From Candidatus Fermentithermobacillaceae bacterium (GTDB lineage Bacteria > Bacillota > Sulfobacillia > Fermentithermobacillales > DUSS01): a DNA stretch of 45,702 bases. The notes under the pieces are model-generated. The model did no database searches. It saw nothing but the letters and a program-made list of their open reading frames with translations, and had not been told where the DNA came from. Position numbers and translations under genes: made by a program. Shown piece by piece: positions 8,556-16,862 of the stretch. Position 1 is the stretch's first letter. Each line of letters begins with the position of its first letter. Location of the stretch: NCBI GenBank assembly GCA_014896535.1, contig JADBKE010000014.1, forward strand, positions 1 to 45,702, given 5' to 3'.

Positions 8556-9785
8556 GTGAGAAAGATCCTCGCCATCATTGGTAAGGACCTCCTCATACTT
8601 GTGCGAGACAGGACGGCCTTTTTGCTGCTTCTGGTAATGCCTCTTGCACTTATATTGGTCTTGGGCTCGGTGTTCGGTTCGATGTGGTCGACCGGACCGA
8701 GTAAGGTCCCTGTTGTGATGGTGGATCTCGACGGCGGAGAGCTGGCTCGAGTTTTCAGGGAAGAGGTGTTGGGAAGCTCTGAACTTGCGGCGTCGTTTGA
8801 AGTTTCGTATTCGGGTGACCGAATAGCCGCAGAAGAGCTGGTCAAAAAGGGAAAAGCGGCCGGTTGCATCGTCATCCCCGAGGATTTTTCCGAGAAGGTG
8901 TTCCGGGGAGAGGAAGCGCAGTTCGAGGTTATACTGGACCCCGGCAAGCCGGTGGGCTCAGCAATGGTTAGCGGAATCGCCCAGGCTTTCACTCAGGAAG
9001 TGTCGGAGGTGCAGGTGACTTCGGAAGTAGCCCTCCGGGTGCTTGCGGAGAGGGGGGTGCTGACGGCAGGCATGGATTCCGTCATCGTTGGCCGTATATC
9101 TTCGGCTTTGCAAGCAACCCTCGAAAAACCGCTGGTCGGCATGGTCACGAGCGCGGCGGGGAGCCGTCGCGCAAACGAGATGGTTGTAGGCGCCATGGAT
9201 TATTACGCCATAGGTATGCTTCTCATGTACACGGTCTTCACCGCCATGACCGGAGCGTCGTCCATTCTGGACGAAAAGTCTCAGCGGACATGGAGCCGCA
9301 TGGCCGGGACTCCCACCCCGGCTTCGAGTCTTCTTGTGGGGAAACTGGGATACATGATCACCGCCAGTCTCATTCAAGTTTCTCTGGTGGCGGGCGCGTC
9401 GAAATTGCTGTTTGGGGTGAACTGGGGTCAATCGGCTCTTCTCTTTTATCTTGTGGCGTTCGCGGTGGTGGTTGCGGTCGACGGCATCGTCCTGACGATT
9501 GCGGTTTTGGTGTCTTCTTCGGAGTCTTTGGCTTCGGTGGTGGTTCCGCTCAACTTCATCCTGGCGTTTCTGGGCGGCTCGATGTGGCCTGTGTACTTGA
9601 TGCCTGACTGGCTGAATGCGGTTTCCCGGGTCACCCCCCTGAGATGGGGACTTACCGCGTTCATTGCGCTCAATCGTGGCGCTACGTTGGCGGATCTAGC
9701 TCTGCCCTTGGAAATCCTCTTTACCACGGGCGTCGTATTCACGGTCACCGGAACGCTTGGGATGCGAAAGAAGGGGTGGGTGTGA
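8556..9785 (+). CDS. ABC-2 type permease subunit 1
   Basis: A 409-residue membrane protein of the ABC2_membrane_3 type. It has an N-terminal helix (FLLLLVMPLALILVLGSVFG), a large extracytoplasmic domain of about 165 residues, and then five to six helices beginning near AIGMLLMYTVFTAMTGASSI. The cytosolic DEKSQRTWSRMAGTPTP segment is the usual coupling region of the family. GTG at 8556 is chosen because AAGGAGG ends about 8 nt before it; GTG at 8547 overlaps that site. Its TGA stop overlaps the start of the next permease (TGATG), indicating translational coupling. The two permeases presumably form a heterodimeric pore with the upstream ATPase. Confidence 0.92.
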   Translation: MRKILAIIGKDLLILVRDRTAFLLLLVMPLALILVLGSVFGSMWSTGPSKVPVVMVDLDGGELARVFREEVLGSSELAASFEVSYSGDRIAAEELVKKGKAAGCIVIPEDFSEKVFRGEEAQFEVILDPGKPVGSAMVSGIAQAFTQEVSEVQVTSEVALRVLAERGVLTAGMDSVIVGRISSALQATLEKPLVGMVTSAAGSRRANEMVVGAMDYYAIGMLLMYTVFTAMTGASSILDEKSQRTWSRMAGTPTPASSLLVGKLGYMITASLIQVSLVAGASKLLFGVNWGQSALLFYLVAFAVVVAVDGIVLTIAVLVSSSESLASVVVPLNFILAFLGGSMWPVYLMPDWLNAVSRVTPLRWGLTAFIALNRGATLADLALPLEILFTTGVVFTVTGTLGMRKKGWV

Positions 9786-11014
9786 TGAGGAAAGTCCTGG
9801 CCATCGCCGGTCTTGACATAATCCGGGCGCTGCGATGGAAAAGTCTCCTGGTCCAGGGAATCGCGGTGCCCATCATTATGACGCTGATGGTTTCTTTGGC
9901 TTTCGGCCGGGTAAGCTTGGAAGGACCGTTGGAGAGAATTGCCGTCGCGGACCTGTCGTCTTCCCGGTTCTCCCGGGACATCATATCCGCGCTGGAGGAG
10001 ATCCAGTCTTTTGAGCTGGTCAAGGCGACCGAAAGCGAAATCGAGTCCCTCGTAACGGAAGAGGCCGTTTCGTTTGGGGTAATCTTTCCCGCCGGGTTTG
10101 AGGCCGATATCAGGGCAGGTCGTCCCGGGCTGGTCCGGGTGGTATCGCTGGAAAAGGGAGGTCTCAGTCCGGGGCAGCTCCACCTTCGGACCGCGCTCAG
10201 CAGATTGGAAGCGAGCGTGGTTGCGGCAAACGAGGCAGCGCGGGCACTGCGTGAGATGTGGGGGAACCTTTCCGGGCTGGATGTAGAAGGGGAGGCGGCG
10301 CGGGTTTGGACCCAGACATACGAGCAGTCGTTCCGGAAGATGGCTTCGCCGCCTGTGACGACACACGTGACCTCGGTTCAAGAGGTGACCTCGAAGATCG
10401 GCTCCCTCGATGCCATCTCAGTAAAAAACCATTCTTCCATCGGTTTTCTCATCATGTTCGTGGGGATGACGATGATTTCGATGTTGAGCTCCTCCTTCGT
10501 TACGGACCGGGAAGAGAATACTATGCAGCGGCTTTTGTCATGTCCGGTTGGAGTGTGGACGATATCTTCGGGCAAAATCCTCGCGAGCCTTTTCGTGGGC
10601 GCACTTTCGACGTCGATTTTGGTGGGTTTCGGGGCGATTTTAGGGGTTCCATGGTCATCGAACCTGGCTGGTGCCGTCGCGGTGATAGTTCCTTTCCTGG
10701 TCTCGATGAGCGCCCTGGGAATGCTGGTGGGCGTCCTTTCGAAAACACGGGCTCAGGCGACCGCCGTGGGGACGCTGGTAAGCGTAATCGGCGCCATGCT
10801 GGGAGGTTGCTGGTGGCCCCTGGAAATAGTCCCGCCTTTCATGCGGAACTTCGCCTACATCACTCCTTTCGGGTGGGGGATGACGGGTTTATCCGGAGCT
10901 GTGGGCAGGGGACAGGCCCCCGCGGAAGTGCTGGTGTACGGTTGGGTGTTGCTGGGGATGGCCGCAGTGTTCTTCGCCCTCGGCGCTTACAGTTTGGGAC
11001 GACAGCGGGCCTGA
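9785..11014 (+). CDS. ABC-2 type permease subunit 2
   Basis: A 409-residue paralogue of the preceding permease with the same plan: an N-terminal helix after RKVLAIAGLDIIRAL, an external domain with a predicted helical stretch, and C-terminal helices from SIGFLIMFVGMTMISM onward. The segment VTDREENTMQRLLSCPVG corresponds to the coupling region. ATG at 9785 overlaps the stop of the upstream gene by one base, with GAAGGGGTGGG as ribosome site. A 13-bp hairpin lies about 80 nt downstream and may end the transcript. Both permeases are the same length and probably arose by duplication. Confidence 0.92.
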   Translation: MRKVLAIAGLDIIRALRWKSLLVQGIAVPIIMTLMVSLAFGRVSLEGPLERIAVADLSSSRFSRDIISALEEIQSFELVKATESEIESLVTEEAVSFGVIFPAGFEADIRAGRPGLVRVVSLEKGGLSPGQLHLRTALSRLEASVVAANEAARALREMWGNLSGLDVEGEAARVWTQTYEQSFRKMASPPVTTHVTSVQEVTSKIGSLDAISVKNHSSIGFLIMFVGMTMISMLSSSFVTDREENTMQRLLSCPVGVWTISSGKILASLFVGALSTSILVGFGAILGVPWSSNLAGAVAVIVPFLVSMSALGMLVGVLSKTRAQATAVGTLVSVIGAMLGGCWWPLEIVPPFMRNFAYITPFGWGMTGLSGAVGRGQAPAEVLVYGWVLLGMAAVFFALGAYSLGRQRA

Positions 11015-11091
11015 TCTCGACACAAACCAGACGTATCGCCAGAGGAAGCCACGTACTCACAATGCCGAGGTGCAGCAGGTTTCTTCAGAAA

Positions 11092-11125
11092 GCGTGTCGC
11101 CGGGTCGGAGCTCCCGGCGACATGC
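11092..11125 (+). terminator. Strong hairpin downstream of the ABC operon
   Basis: The arms GTGTCGCCGGG and CCCGGCGACAT enclose an 8-nt loop, giving a 10-bp perfect stem extendable to 13 bp with one G-U pair. There is no T-tract, so it may be a structured 3' end rather than a classical intrinsic terminator. Confidence 0.4.
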
Positions 11126-11310
11126 TTCACGACGGCCTATTTCGAGATGGCTTCCAATTGAGACAAACCCGCCCAGACCCAGCTCGAGTAAGCTTCACTT
11201 AACCAAGTGCCCAAAGGAACGCCACCTAAGGCGCTTGCTCGAGCTCACGGAAGGTCCCGTGGGAAGCGAGCGTCCTCGCAGCGAAGCTTCTGTCGGCGGA
11301 CTTATGCGTA

Positions 11311-12027
11311 TCAAAGCCGCCACTTTTCCCTGATACGCTGGCGTACCTCTTCCAGTTTTTCACTGAGCTCGTCCCCGATCTCCTCGAACTTATCGCTCAG
11401 GGATTCCACCTGATTCTCGAGCTCCTCGATCTCGTTTTCCAGCTCTTCGATCTCGTTCTCAAGATCCTCCAGCTTGTTCTCCCAGTCCTCCTGCACCTGG
11501 TCGAGAGTTTCGTCTATCTCTTCCTCAAGCTCGTCGGCGGACTCATCGAGAGAACCTTCCTGCAAACGGCGGCGGATTCTTTCGTTCAGCTCTTCCTCGA
11601 TCTTGGCTAGGGACTCACTAAGTTGGGCCTTGAGATCCTCTTTCTTTTGTTGGAAGCTCTTGATTTTGTCCAGAATCCTCCGAACCTGCGCGTAATTTGA
11701 CCCCAGGTCCACGGTTATCCCTCCCGAACCACGAGTGCCTGTGGTGATCACGACGGACCTCGGACCCCGCTCTTGTGATTGCCGTAGCAGTCCAAGGAAT
11801 ACTCCCACTGCGAAGCCGACCTGCGCCAGCGTTGGTTCATCCGGGAGGGACGGCAGCAGCTCCTCGATGTTTTGGTAACCCGGTTCCGTCTTAAGCAGCG
11901 CCAGACACTTTCTGTACATCTCCGCTGCTTGTTTTTCGATGCCCTGATACATGCCGGTAAGCAAGCTGTTTTCTACCATGCTCTTAAGGGATAGAAGAAC
12001 GGATCTGACCTGCGATACTTTATCCAT
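11311..12027 (-). CDS. Coiled-coil protein of unknown function, coupled to an ECF sigma gene
   Basis: A 238-residue protein that I do not recognise. The N-terminal 110 residues look globular and helical (MDKVSQVRSVLLSLKSMVENS, then LAQVGFAVGVFLGLLRQ). The C-terminal half is a long charged coiled coil dominated by Glu, with repeated LENEIEELENEIEELENQ. There is no signal peptide or convincing membrane helix, so it is probably cytoplasmic. I chose ATG at 12027 because AGGAGGT lies 8 nt upstream. An earlier ATG at 12045 overlaps the sigma stop codon (ATGA), and the ribosome site lies between the two. The overlap with the sigma gene implies coexpression and suggests a partner or regulator role, possibly as an anti-sigma factor, though no known anti-sigma fold is visible. 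Confidence 0.7.
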   Translation of the reverse strand: MDKVSQVRSVLLSLKSMVENSLLTGMYQGIEKQAAEMYRKCLALLKTEPGYQNIEELLPSLPDEPTLAQVGFAVGVFLGLLRQSQERGPRSVVITTGTRGSGGITVDLGSNYAQVRRILDKIKSFQQKKEDLKAQLSESLAKIEEELNERIRRRLQEGSLDESADELEEEIDETLDQVQEDWENKLEDLENEIEELENEIEELENQVESLSDKFEEIGDELSEKLEEVRQRIREKWRL

Positions 12028-12041
12028 ACCCGATGACCTCC

Positions 12042-12680
12042 TCATGGCCTACCTTCCTCTTCTCCGAGGATTTTTGACGCCATCCTCCTTCCGACGCTCG
12101 AACGCCACTTTACAAGCCCGGGATCGACCTTCAGGAGTTCGGACACCTCCTCTACGCTGTATTCCAGGGCATACCGGAGGAACAGCACCTGGAGGTACTT
12201 CTTCGGCAGTTTCCTAATGAGAGCTGAAACCAGGGCAGCTGCCTCCGCGCGATCGGCCGGGGAGGGATCCGGGTGCCTTTCGGGGAGCGTCAGCAGCTTC
12301 GACGATCTTTCCTCGACGGCGTGGCGGGCGACGGTCTTCGCTTCATTCGCCGCTATAGCTCTCAGCCAGTACTTGAACTTTGCCTTATCCGAAAGCTGCT
12401 CCAAGCACGCATACGCCCGTAAGAACGTCGTTTGGACCACGTCTTCCACCTCAGGAGAGTCTCCGAGTATGGCCCTGGCGACCTGCTCCACGGCGCGGAA
12501 GTGCCGGATCACCAGCTCTTCGAAGGCAAGCTTGCCGGTTTCGATGGCGCCGTCGAGCTGGGTTGACCGGGGATCCCCGGCGGACCGGGGGAGTTCCTTG
12601 GAAGAAAGCGCCGCCCTCCTCGACTCCTTGCTCGCGAGGACCAGTTCAACCAGCTCTTCATCGGAGAGGAGTTTTTTGAT
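12042..12680 (-). CDS. ECF-type RNA polymerase sigma factor (start codon irregular)
   Basis: Sigma-70 region 2 is visible as AFEELVIRHFRAVEQVARAILGDSPEVEDVVQTTFLRAY. Region 4 is visible as LPKKYLQVLFLRYALEYSVEEVSELLKVDPGLVKWRSSVGRR. The first standard start (GTG, 12512) falls inside region 2 and would remove AFEEL. Upstream in frame the sequence is clearly protein-like (LLSDEELVELVLASKESRRA, a normal ECF N-terminus, followed by an extra segment of about 30 residues). It is bounded by a TGA at 12687-12689, with no ATG/GTG/TTG available. Either ATC at 12680 is used, 9 nt after GAGGAAGG, or the A6 run at 12672-12677 contains an indel or slip site that would join a GTG at 12690. A TATAAT-like -10 lies at 12699-12704. 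The coiled-coil gene overlaps its end. Confidence 0.8.
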   Translation of the reverse strand: MKKLLSDEELVELVLASKESRRAALSSKELPRSAGDPRSTQLDGAIETGKLAFEELVIRHFRAVEQVARAILGDSPEVEDVVQTTFLRAYACLEQLSDKAKFKYWLRAIAANEAKTVARHAVEERSSKLLTLPERHPDPSPADRAEAAALVSALIRKLPKKYLQVLFLRYALEYSVEEVSELLKVDPGLVKWRSSVGRRMASKILGEEEGRP

Positions 12681-12898
12681 TACCCGTCACCTTCCTCGAT
12701 TATATAGACTCTGCGGGGCCTTTGCCGGTTAGGTGCCGTCGCTATCCAAAAACAAGATGGCAAGAGCTCTCATCCGGCGAGATGTTCGATACCTTGCAGG
12801 AGAAACGGGTCTTGCGCAAGAACACACGCTTTGAGATTTCCGAAGTCACATCCGCGGGGAACCGATAAGCTGGTGACGTCAGTTGGGAGGTGTACATA

Positions 12899-13741
12899 GT
12901 GTCTGAAATCCTCGGGGTTGTGGGTCTAGGAACCATGGGCCAGGGTATCGCCGAAGTGGCGGCCAGGGCCGGATACACGGTGATCGTGCTGGACAGGGAC
13001 GAAGACCTCGTACAGCGGGGGCTATCTGCCATTAAGAAGAGCCTCGCCCGTTCGGTAGAGAAGGGCAGGATTAGCCAGGAAGAGATGGACCAAGCGCTGG
13101 GTCGTCTGGTTCCGGGTAAAGGGTGGGCGGATCTCGCCCAGGCGGACGTAGTCATCGAGGCCGTCTTCGAAGACATGGCGGTAAAGAAAGAGGTCCTTCG
13201 CGAACTGAGCAAGCACGTTTCGGCCGACGCGCTCCTCGGGTCAAATACTTCGGCGTTGAGCATCACGGAGATGGCTTCGGTCGTTCCTAACCCCGGACGC
13301 TTTATTGGGATTCATTTCTTTAACCCCGTTCCCGTCATGAAACTGGTGGAGATCGTGAAGGGGAAGGCGACGGGCGACCGAACGGTGGAAAGGGCCCTTG
13401 AGTTCGCCGGCAAACTCGGAAAAGAGGCGGTTCTGGTGGCCGAGTCGCCCGGGTTCATCGTCAACCGCATACTGTGCCCCATGATGAACGAAGCTGCTTA
13501 CCTGGTTTACGAGGGTGTAGCTTCGGCTGAAGACGTGGACAAAGCCATGAAGCTCGGCGCAAACCACCCCATCGGGCCTCTCGCTTTGGCCGACTTGGTG
13601 GGGATAGACGTCCTTTACTCCATCATGCAGACCTTGGAGAAAAATCTCGGGCCGAAGTACAAACCGTGTCCGCTTCTCGAGCAAATGGTCAAAGAGGGAA
13701 GGCTCGGGCGGAAGACCGGTCGGGGGTTTTACCAGTACTGA
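12899..13741 (+). CDS. 3-hydroxyacyl-CoA (3-hydroxybutyryl-CoA) dehydrogenase
   Basis: A 280-residue NAD-dependent enzyme interconverting 3-hydroxyacyl-CoA and 3-oxoacyl-CoA in fatty-acid oxidation or butyrate-type fermentation. The Rossmann motif is GVVGLGTMGQGIA at residues 6-18, with the acidic LDRDE after strand 2. DVVIEAVFED, GSNTSALSITEMA and the catalytic-His segment GIHFFNPVPVMKLVEIV follow. The C-terminal helical domain contains SPGFIVNRI and NHPIGPLALADLVGID. Length is typical of monofunctional Hbd/PaaH enzymes. GTG at 12899 is preferred because GGGAGG precedes it by about 8 nt; GTG at 12890 overlaps that site. No thiolase or crotonase is adjacent, so the pathway is not settled. A perfect 8-bp hairpin spans its stop codon. 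Confidence 0.95.
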   Translation: MSEILGVVGLGTMGQGIAEVAARAGYTVIVLDRDEDLVQRGLSAIKKSLARSVEKGRISQEEMDQALGRLVPGKGWADLAQADVVIEAVFEDMAVKKEVLRELSKHVSADALLGSNTSALSITEMASVVPNPGRFIGIHFFNPVPVMKLVEIVKGKATGDRTVERALEFAGKLGKEAVLVAESPGFIVNRILCPMMNEAAYLVYEGVASAEDVDKAMKLGANHPIGPLALADLVGIDVLYSIMQTLEKNLGPKYKPCPLLEQMVKEGRLGRKTGRGFYQY

Positions 13742-13753
13742 GCGGCTCAGTAC
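13735..13753 (+). terminator. Hairpin spanning the stop codon of the hydroxyacyl-CoA dehydrogenase gene
   Basis: GTACTGAG-cgg-CTCAGTAC is a perfect 8-bp stem with a 3-nt loop, and the gene's TGA is in the left arm. There is no T-tract, so a termination role is uncertain. Confidence 0.3.
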
Positions 13754-14005
13754 CAGGCGCTCGCCAGATGTGAGCGGAGTAGTTGTCTTTGGTGCAAACC
13801 CGGTATCCCGGTTTCCGCTGTTAGGGGTGTTGAATCCGGGCGAGGTGCTGAGTATACGCGAGGCATGGCAGACAGGTAGCCCGATCACGGTCGGAAACGG
13901 CCTGTTTGGGTCGGGCCAAGTTCACTCATACTTGATATCTTGTGGCACTCTCGCCGTAAGAATCGGTAGCCTCCGAATAGCTGGCAGGCTGAAGTAAACG
14001 GGTTG
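13754..14005. other. Intergenic region, nothing recognised
   Basis: About 250 nt between convergent transcription units. No convincing gene is seen. A 7-bp inverted repeat (AACGGGT-tgtt-ACCCGTT, 13998-14015) lies at its right end, overlapping the stop of the small frame described next, and could terminate minus-strand transcription. Confidence 0.3.
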
Positions 14006-14160
14006 TTACCCGTTAAATGGCTGGACGGACCACGGAACCTGGTCACGGACGTATTTCGAGACCACCTGAAGTTCCTGTTCGGCCTCCTCAAGAGAGAGAG
14101 GCTCGCCGTCCAGCAAATAACGTTGCACTTTCTCGAGGGTTTGGCAGGCACCGTGATCAT
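14006..14160 (-). pseudogene. Possible small protein immediately downstream of the MATE gene (start in wrong frame)
   Basis: An ATG at 14160 overlaps the MATE stop (TATGATC) and sits 8 nt after AAGGAG, an ideal coupled start. The frame it opens is not protein-like, however. The adjacent frame reads TLEKVQRYLLDGEPLSLEEA followed by EQELQVVSKYVRDQVPWSVQ and ends at 14006, with the composition of a genuine helical protein. One missing base near the start would join the two. The alternative is initiation at GTG 14128, giving 40 residues with a weak ribosome site. No family is recognised. Confidence 0.3.
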
Positions 14161-15539
14161 ACCCGCAGCTCCTTCCATTTGCCCTGTTTGAACCTGATGG
14201 CGTAGAGCGTTGACCTCACCACCCAGTCCATCAACATAGCGATCCAAGCTGCCTCCAGCCCCATGTGGAAGACGTCCATCATGAGGTAAGTCAATCCCAG
14301 GCGGACGATCCACATGCCGGCCACGGTGACGTACACGGCTATCCTCGTATCGCCCGCCCCTCGGAGCGCGCCGGGGATCACAAACCCCAGGGCTTCCGGA
14401 ATCTGTGTGAAAGCTACTATCCGCAGAAGCGGCACGGCCAGCGCGATGGTCTCAGCATCATCCGTGAAGATTTTGAGGAAAGCTTGGGGAAAGGTGAAGA
14501 AGAGGGCTCCCATCGAACCCATGGTCAGGACGCCAAACTTCATGGCTTCCTTGGCGGAGGCTTCGGCTCTGTCCGGTCGGCCAGCGCCCAAATTCTGCCC
14601 GACCAGGGCCGTCGCTGCGGTAGCGAACCCCATGCCAGGCATATATGAGAAGGACTCCACGTTCAAGCTCAGGGAATGAGCTGCATAGGGAACGGTTCCG
14701 AGCCCTGCCACCTGCCGGGAGTACATCATTTGACCTGATGAGGTCAGGACCCGCTCGAGTGCCGCGGGGAGCCCCACGTTGATAAGCCTGCCGAAGAGCG
14801 CCCAGTCGAAGGGCAAAAGGTTCCTCCAGTTCACATGTAGTTTCCCCTGGGACGACGAGAGAACTCCCAGGACCAAGACTGCGGCCAAAATCCGGGATAT
14901 CGAGGTGGATATACCCGCGCCCGTGACCTCGAGCCTGGGAAACCCTAGATATCCGAAGATCAGGACGAAGTTGGTTCCTACATGGACGGCGTTGGTTATG
15001 AGGTTAATTACCATTGGGCTCAGTGTATCGCCGGCACCCCTGAGGGCCCCCGTGGCGATGGTAAATACGTAAAACGCAACCATACCGGGCATCATGGCCT
15101 TCACATACAGGATGGCCATGGGTGCCACGTCGGGACCAGCCCTCATGAATGCGACGATCTGGGGAGCCAGGACGTAGCCGGCGGAAGCGACCGCGATCCC
15201 CAGAACGACCGCAATCAGTATGGACTGACCGGTAACCCGTCCTGCCTCCTCGCGGTTACCCGCACCTGCAGCTCTGGCCGCCAGCGCCGTTGTGGCGACC
15301 GAAAGGCCCATTACAAGGGCGTTTGCCAAGAAAAACGGGTGCATGGTCAACCCGACAGCTGTCACCGCCCGAGGGCCTAGCCTTCCGACCATGCTCATGT
15401 CGACTACCTGGGTGAGCATAGCAAGTCCCTGCTCCGCCACGACGGGCCACGCCAAAGCCCACAGCGCTCGCTTGATCGCGGATGGCTGCTCCTGCTCTGT
15501 TGCGAGTGCAGCTGAATCGGCGCTTTGCTCCGGATTCAT
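14157..15539 (-). CDS. MATE-family multidrug / Na+-coupled efflux protein
   Basis: A roughly 460-residue polytopic membrane protein with 12 predicted helices. The MatE signature appears in both halves: LAWPVVAEQGLAMLTQVVDMSMVGRLG near the N-terminus, then NVGLPAALERVLTSSGQMMY in the second half. Other family markers are AARAAGAG and TALVGQNLGAGRPDRA. It resembles the NorM/DinF-type group that exchanges Na+ or H+ for cationic compounds; the substrate is not predictable. The start is uncertain. ATG at 15539 is about 12 nt from GGAGGG, ATG at 15548 is very close to it, and GTG at 15575 opens the frame. The N-terminal 25 residues are polar and variable. A possible decayed small gene overlaps its end. 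Confidence 0.93.
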   Translation of the reverse strand: MNPEQSADSAALATEQEQPSAIKRALWALAWPVVAEQGLAMLTQVVDMSMVGRLGPRAVTAVGLTMHPFFLANALVMGLSVATTALAARAAGAGNREEAGRVTGQSILIAVVLGIAVASAGYVLAPQIVAFMRAGPDVAPMAILYVKAMMPGMVAFYVFTIATGALRGAGDTLSPMVINLITNAVHVGTNFVLIFGYLGFPRLEVTGAGISTSISRILAAVLVLGVLSSSQGKLHVNWRNLLPFDWALFGRLINVGLPAALERVLTSSGQMMYSRQVAGLGTVPYAAHSLSLNVESFSYMPGMGFATAATALVGQNLGAGRPDRAEASAKEAMKFGVLTMGSMGALFFTFPQAFLKIFTDDAETIALAVPLLRIVAFTQIPEALGFVIPGALRGAGDTRIAVYVTVAGMWIVRLGLTYLMMDVFHMGLEAAWIAMLMDWVVRSTLYAIRFKQGKWKELRV

Positions 15540-15575
15540 CCCTGACATTTCCCTCCAACCAGTTTGATGACGCAC

Positions 15576-15999
15576 GGCTTCTGGAATACGTGGGGGTGAC
15601 CTGCCTATCGGAATACCTGGTGACGATGCTTGCCCCGACGAGCCTAATTATCCACCAGAACCGCAGGTATTTCTAGATCCGAACGTTTGGTGAAGTCCCG
15701 CGGACGAGGTACGAGGAACTCTGAGGTGTGCCGCTGTTACCCCGACTGAGGTGAGGGTTGGACGCGAAAAGTATGGAACTGTATGTACAGGTAGATAATT
15801 ACGATATTTGAATTGCTATATCGCGAAAGCTGAAAAGCTTCTCCGACTTTTCTAGTGCCCTCGGCACCCGTTCCGGACTTCTTGAGAGGGCCTTTCCATA
15901 TGCTCATGTATTTATCTCTAGCTCCTGTTGGCGTGCTCGTGACGCGTTCTCCGTTTTTAGCGTTGAGCGTTTCTTATCCTTTGTTGGCCGGCAAAGAGT
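15576..15999. other. Intergenic region, no gene seen
   Basis: About 420 nt that by eye is more AT-rich than the surrounding genes, with no reading frame or RNA motif I can support. It should hold the MATE promoter and the 3' end of the DUF1189-like transcript. Confidence 0.4.
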
Positions 16000-16779
16000 T
16001 TACCGGCTCGTTGTGTCCGTAAGCACCGGCTTGGCGCTCGTTTTCTTGAGTTGGACCAGAACGTTGGCAACTATGCCGATTGCACCTACCCAGTACAACC
16101 CCCTCCAGAAGGGGACCGGGAGCCCGACTATTGCCACAATCGTTTCCACCAAGCTAACGGGCACTATGGCATACAGCGATATGTTCCAGAGCTTCACGTA
16201 GTCACATCTGGACCTGATGACGCTGTTCAACAGCAGAGCTGCTATAGACAAGATCAGTATGTGTAAGAGTTTGACCAGAGGCCACAGCACTAGGCAAACG
16301 GGTACAGCCCAGAAACGCCGGGCCCTAATTGTCTCGAGCATACTCAGGAAATCCTTCTTCGTCACCGTACACGGACCGAGGTGTTTCCAGAAGAGCACGC
16401 ACTTGATACCCCAGAACTTCACCGCCACGCGGTCAGCGCCGATGAATATGCCGTCCTGGGGATGCCTTTTCATGTACTCTTCAAGAGTGGTCTGGCCGGT
16501 GGTATCGATCACGATGAGCATTCGGCCCCAGATATATCCCATCGGGACGTTAGGCGCTGTGGTCAGCCTGCCGTCGGTCAGAGTAAACTCTGGGGTAATC
16601 TGTGCGATGGAGTCGACAACCCTGCTATAGTTACTTGCAAGCCTTAAGGCGTATATCGGTGCGACCGAGAACATGAACACCAAGAAAAATGCGAAGCTCT
16701 TTCCAACACCGAGCGCGGCTAACCTACCGTACCCCTTGTGGTTCACTAAGGCTATTGTGAACTGCTCGACGAGATTCAC
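16000..16779 (-). CDS. DUF1189-like integral membrane protein
   Basis: A 259-residue membrane protein. An N-terminal helix (SFAFFLVFMFSVAPIYAL) is followed by an extracytoplasmic domain of about 110 residues containing TPEFTLTDGRL and GRMLIVIDTTGQT. A cluster of about four helices (FWAVPVCLVLWPLVKLLHIL, SLYAIVPVSLVETIVAIVGL, GLYWVGAIGIVANVLV) ends the protein. This arrangement and the 'define, then ID T' segment match the DUF1189 family of Bacillota, whose function is unknown. GTG at 16779 is chosen because GGAGGG is about 6 nt upstream; the longer frame from 16902 overlaps the preceding gene and has no homology. It lies 84 nt downstream of the S41 protease gene, so the two may be cotranscribed. 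Confidence 0.75.
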   Translation of the reverse strand: MNLVEQFTIALVNHKGYGRLAALGVGKSFAFFLVFMFSVAPIYALRLASNYSRVVDSIAQITPEFTLTDGRLTTAPNVPMGYIWGRMLIVIDTTGQTTLEEYMKRHPQDGIFIGADRVAVKFWGIKCVLFWKHLGPCTVTKKDFLSMLETIRARRFWAVPVCLVLWPLVKLLHILILSIAALLLNSVIRSRCDYVKLWNISLYAIVPVSLVETIVAIVGLPVPFWRGLYWVGAIGIVANVLVQLKKTSAKPVLTDTTSR

Positions 16780-16862
16780 ACCTGGCCCTCCTTCGCGGCA
16801 AAACTCGACAATTATGCGACTTTCATTCGGCGGCGCCCCTGCGAGCCAGCGACATCTACGCC

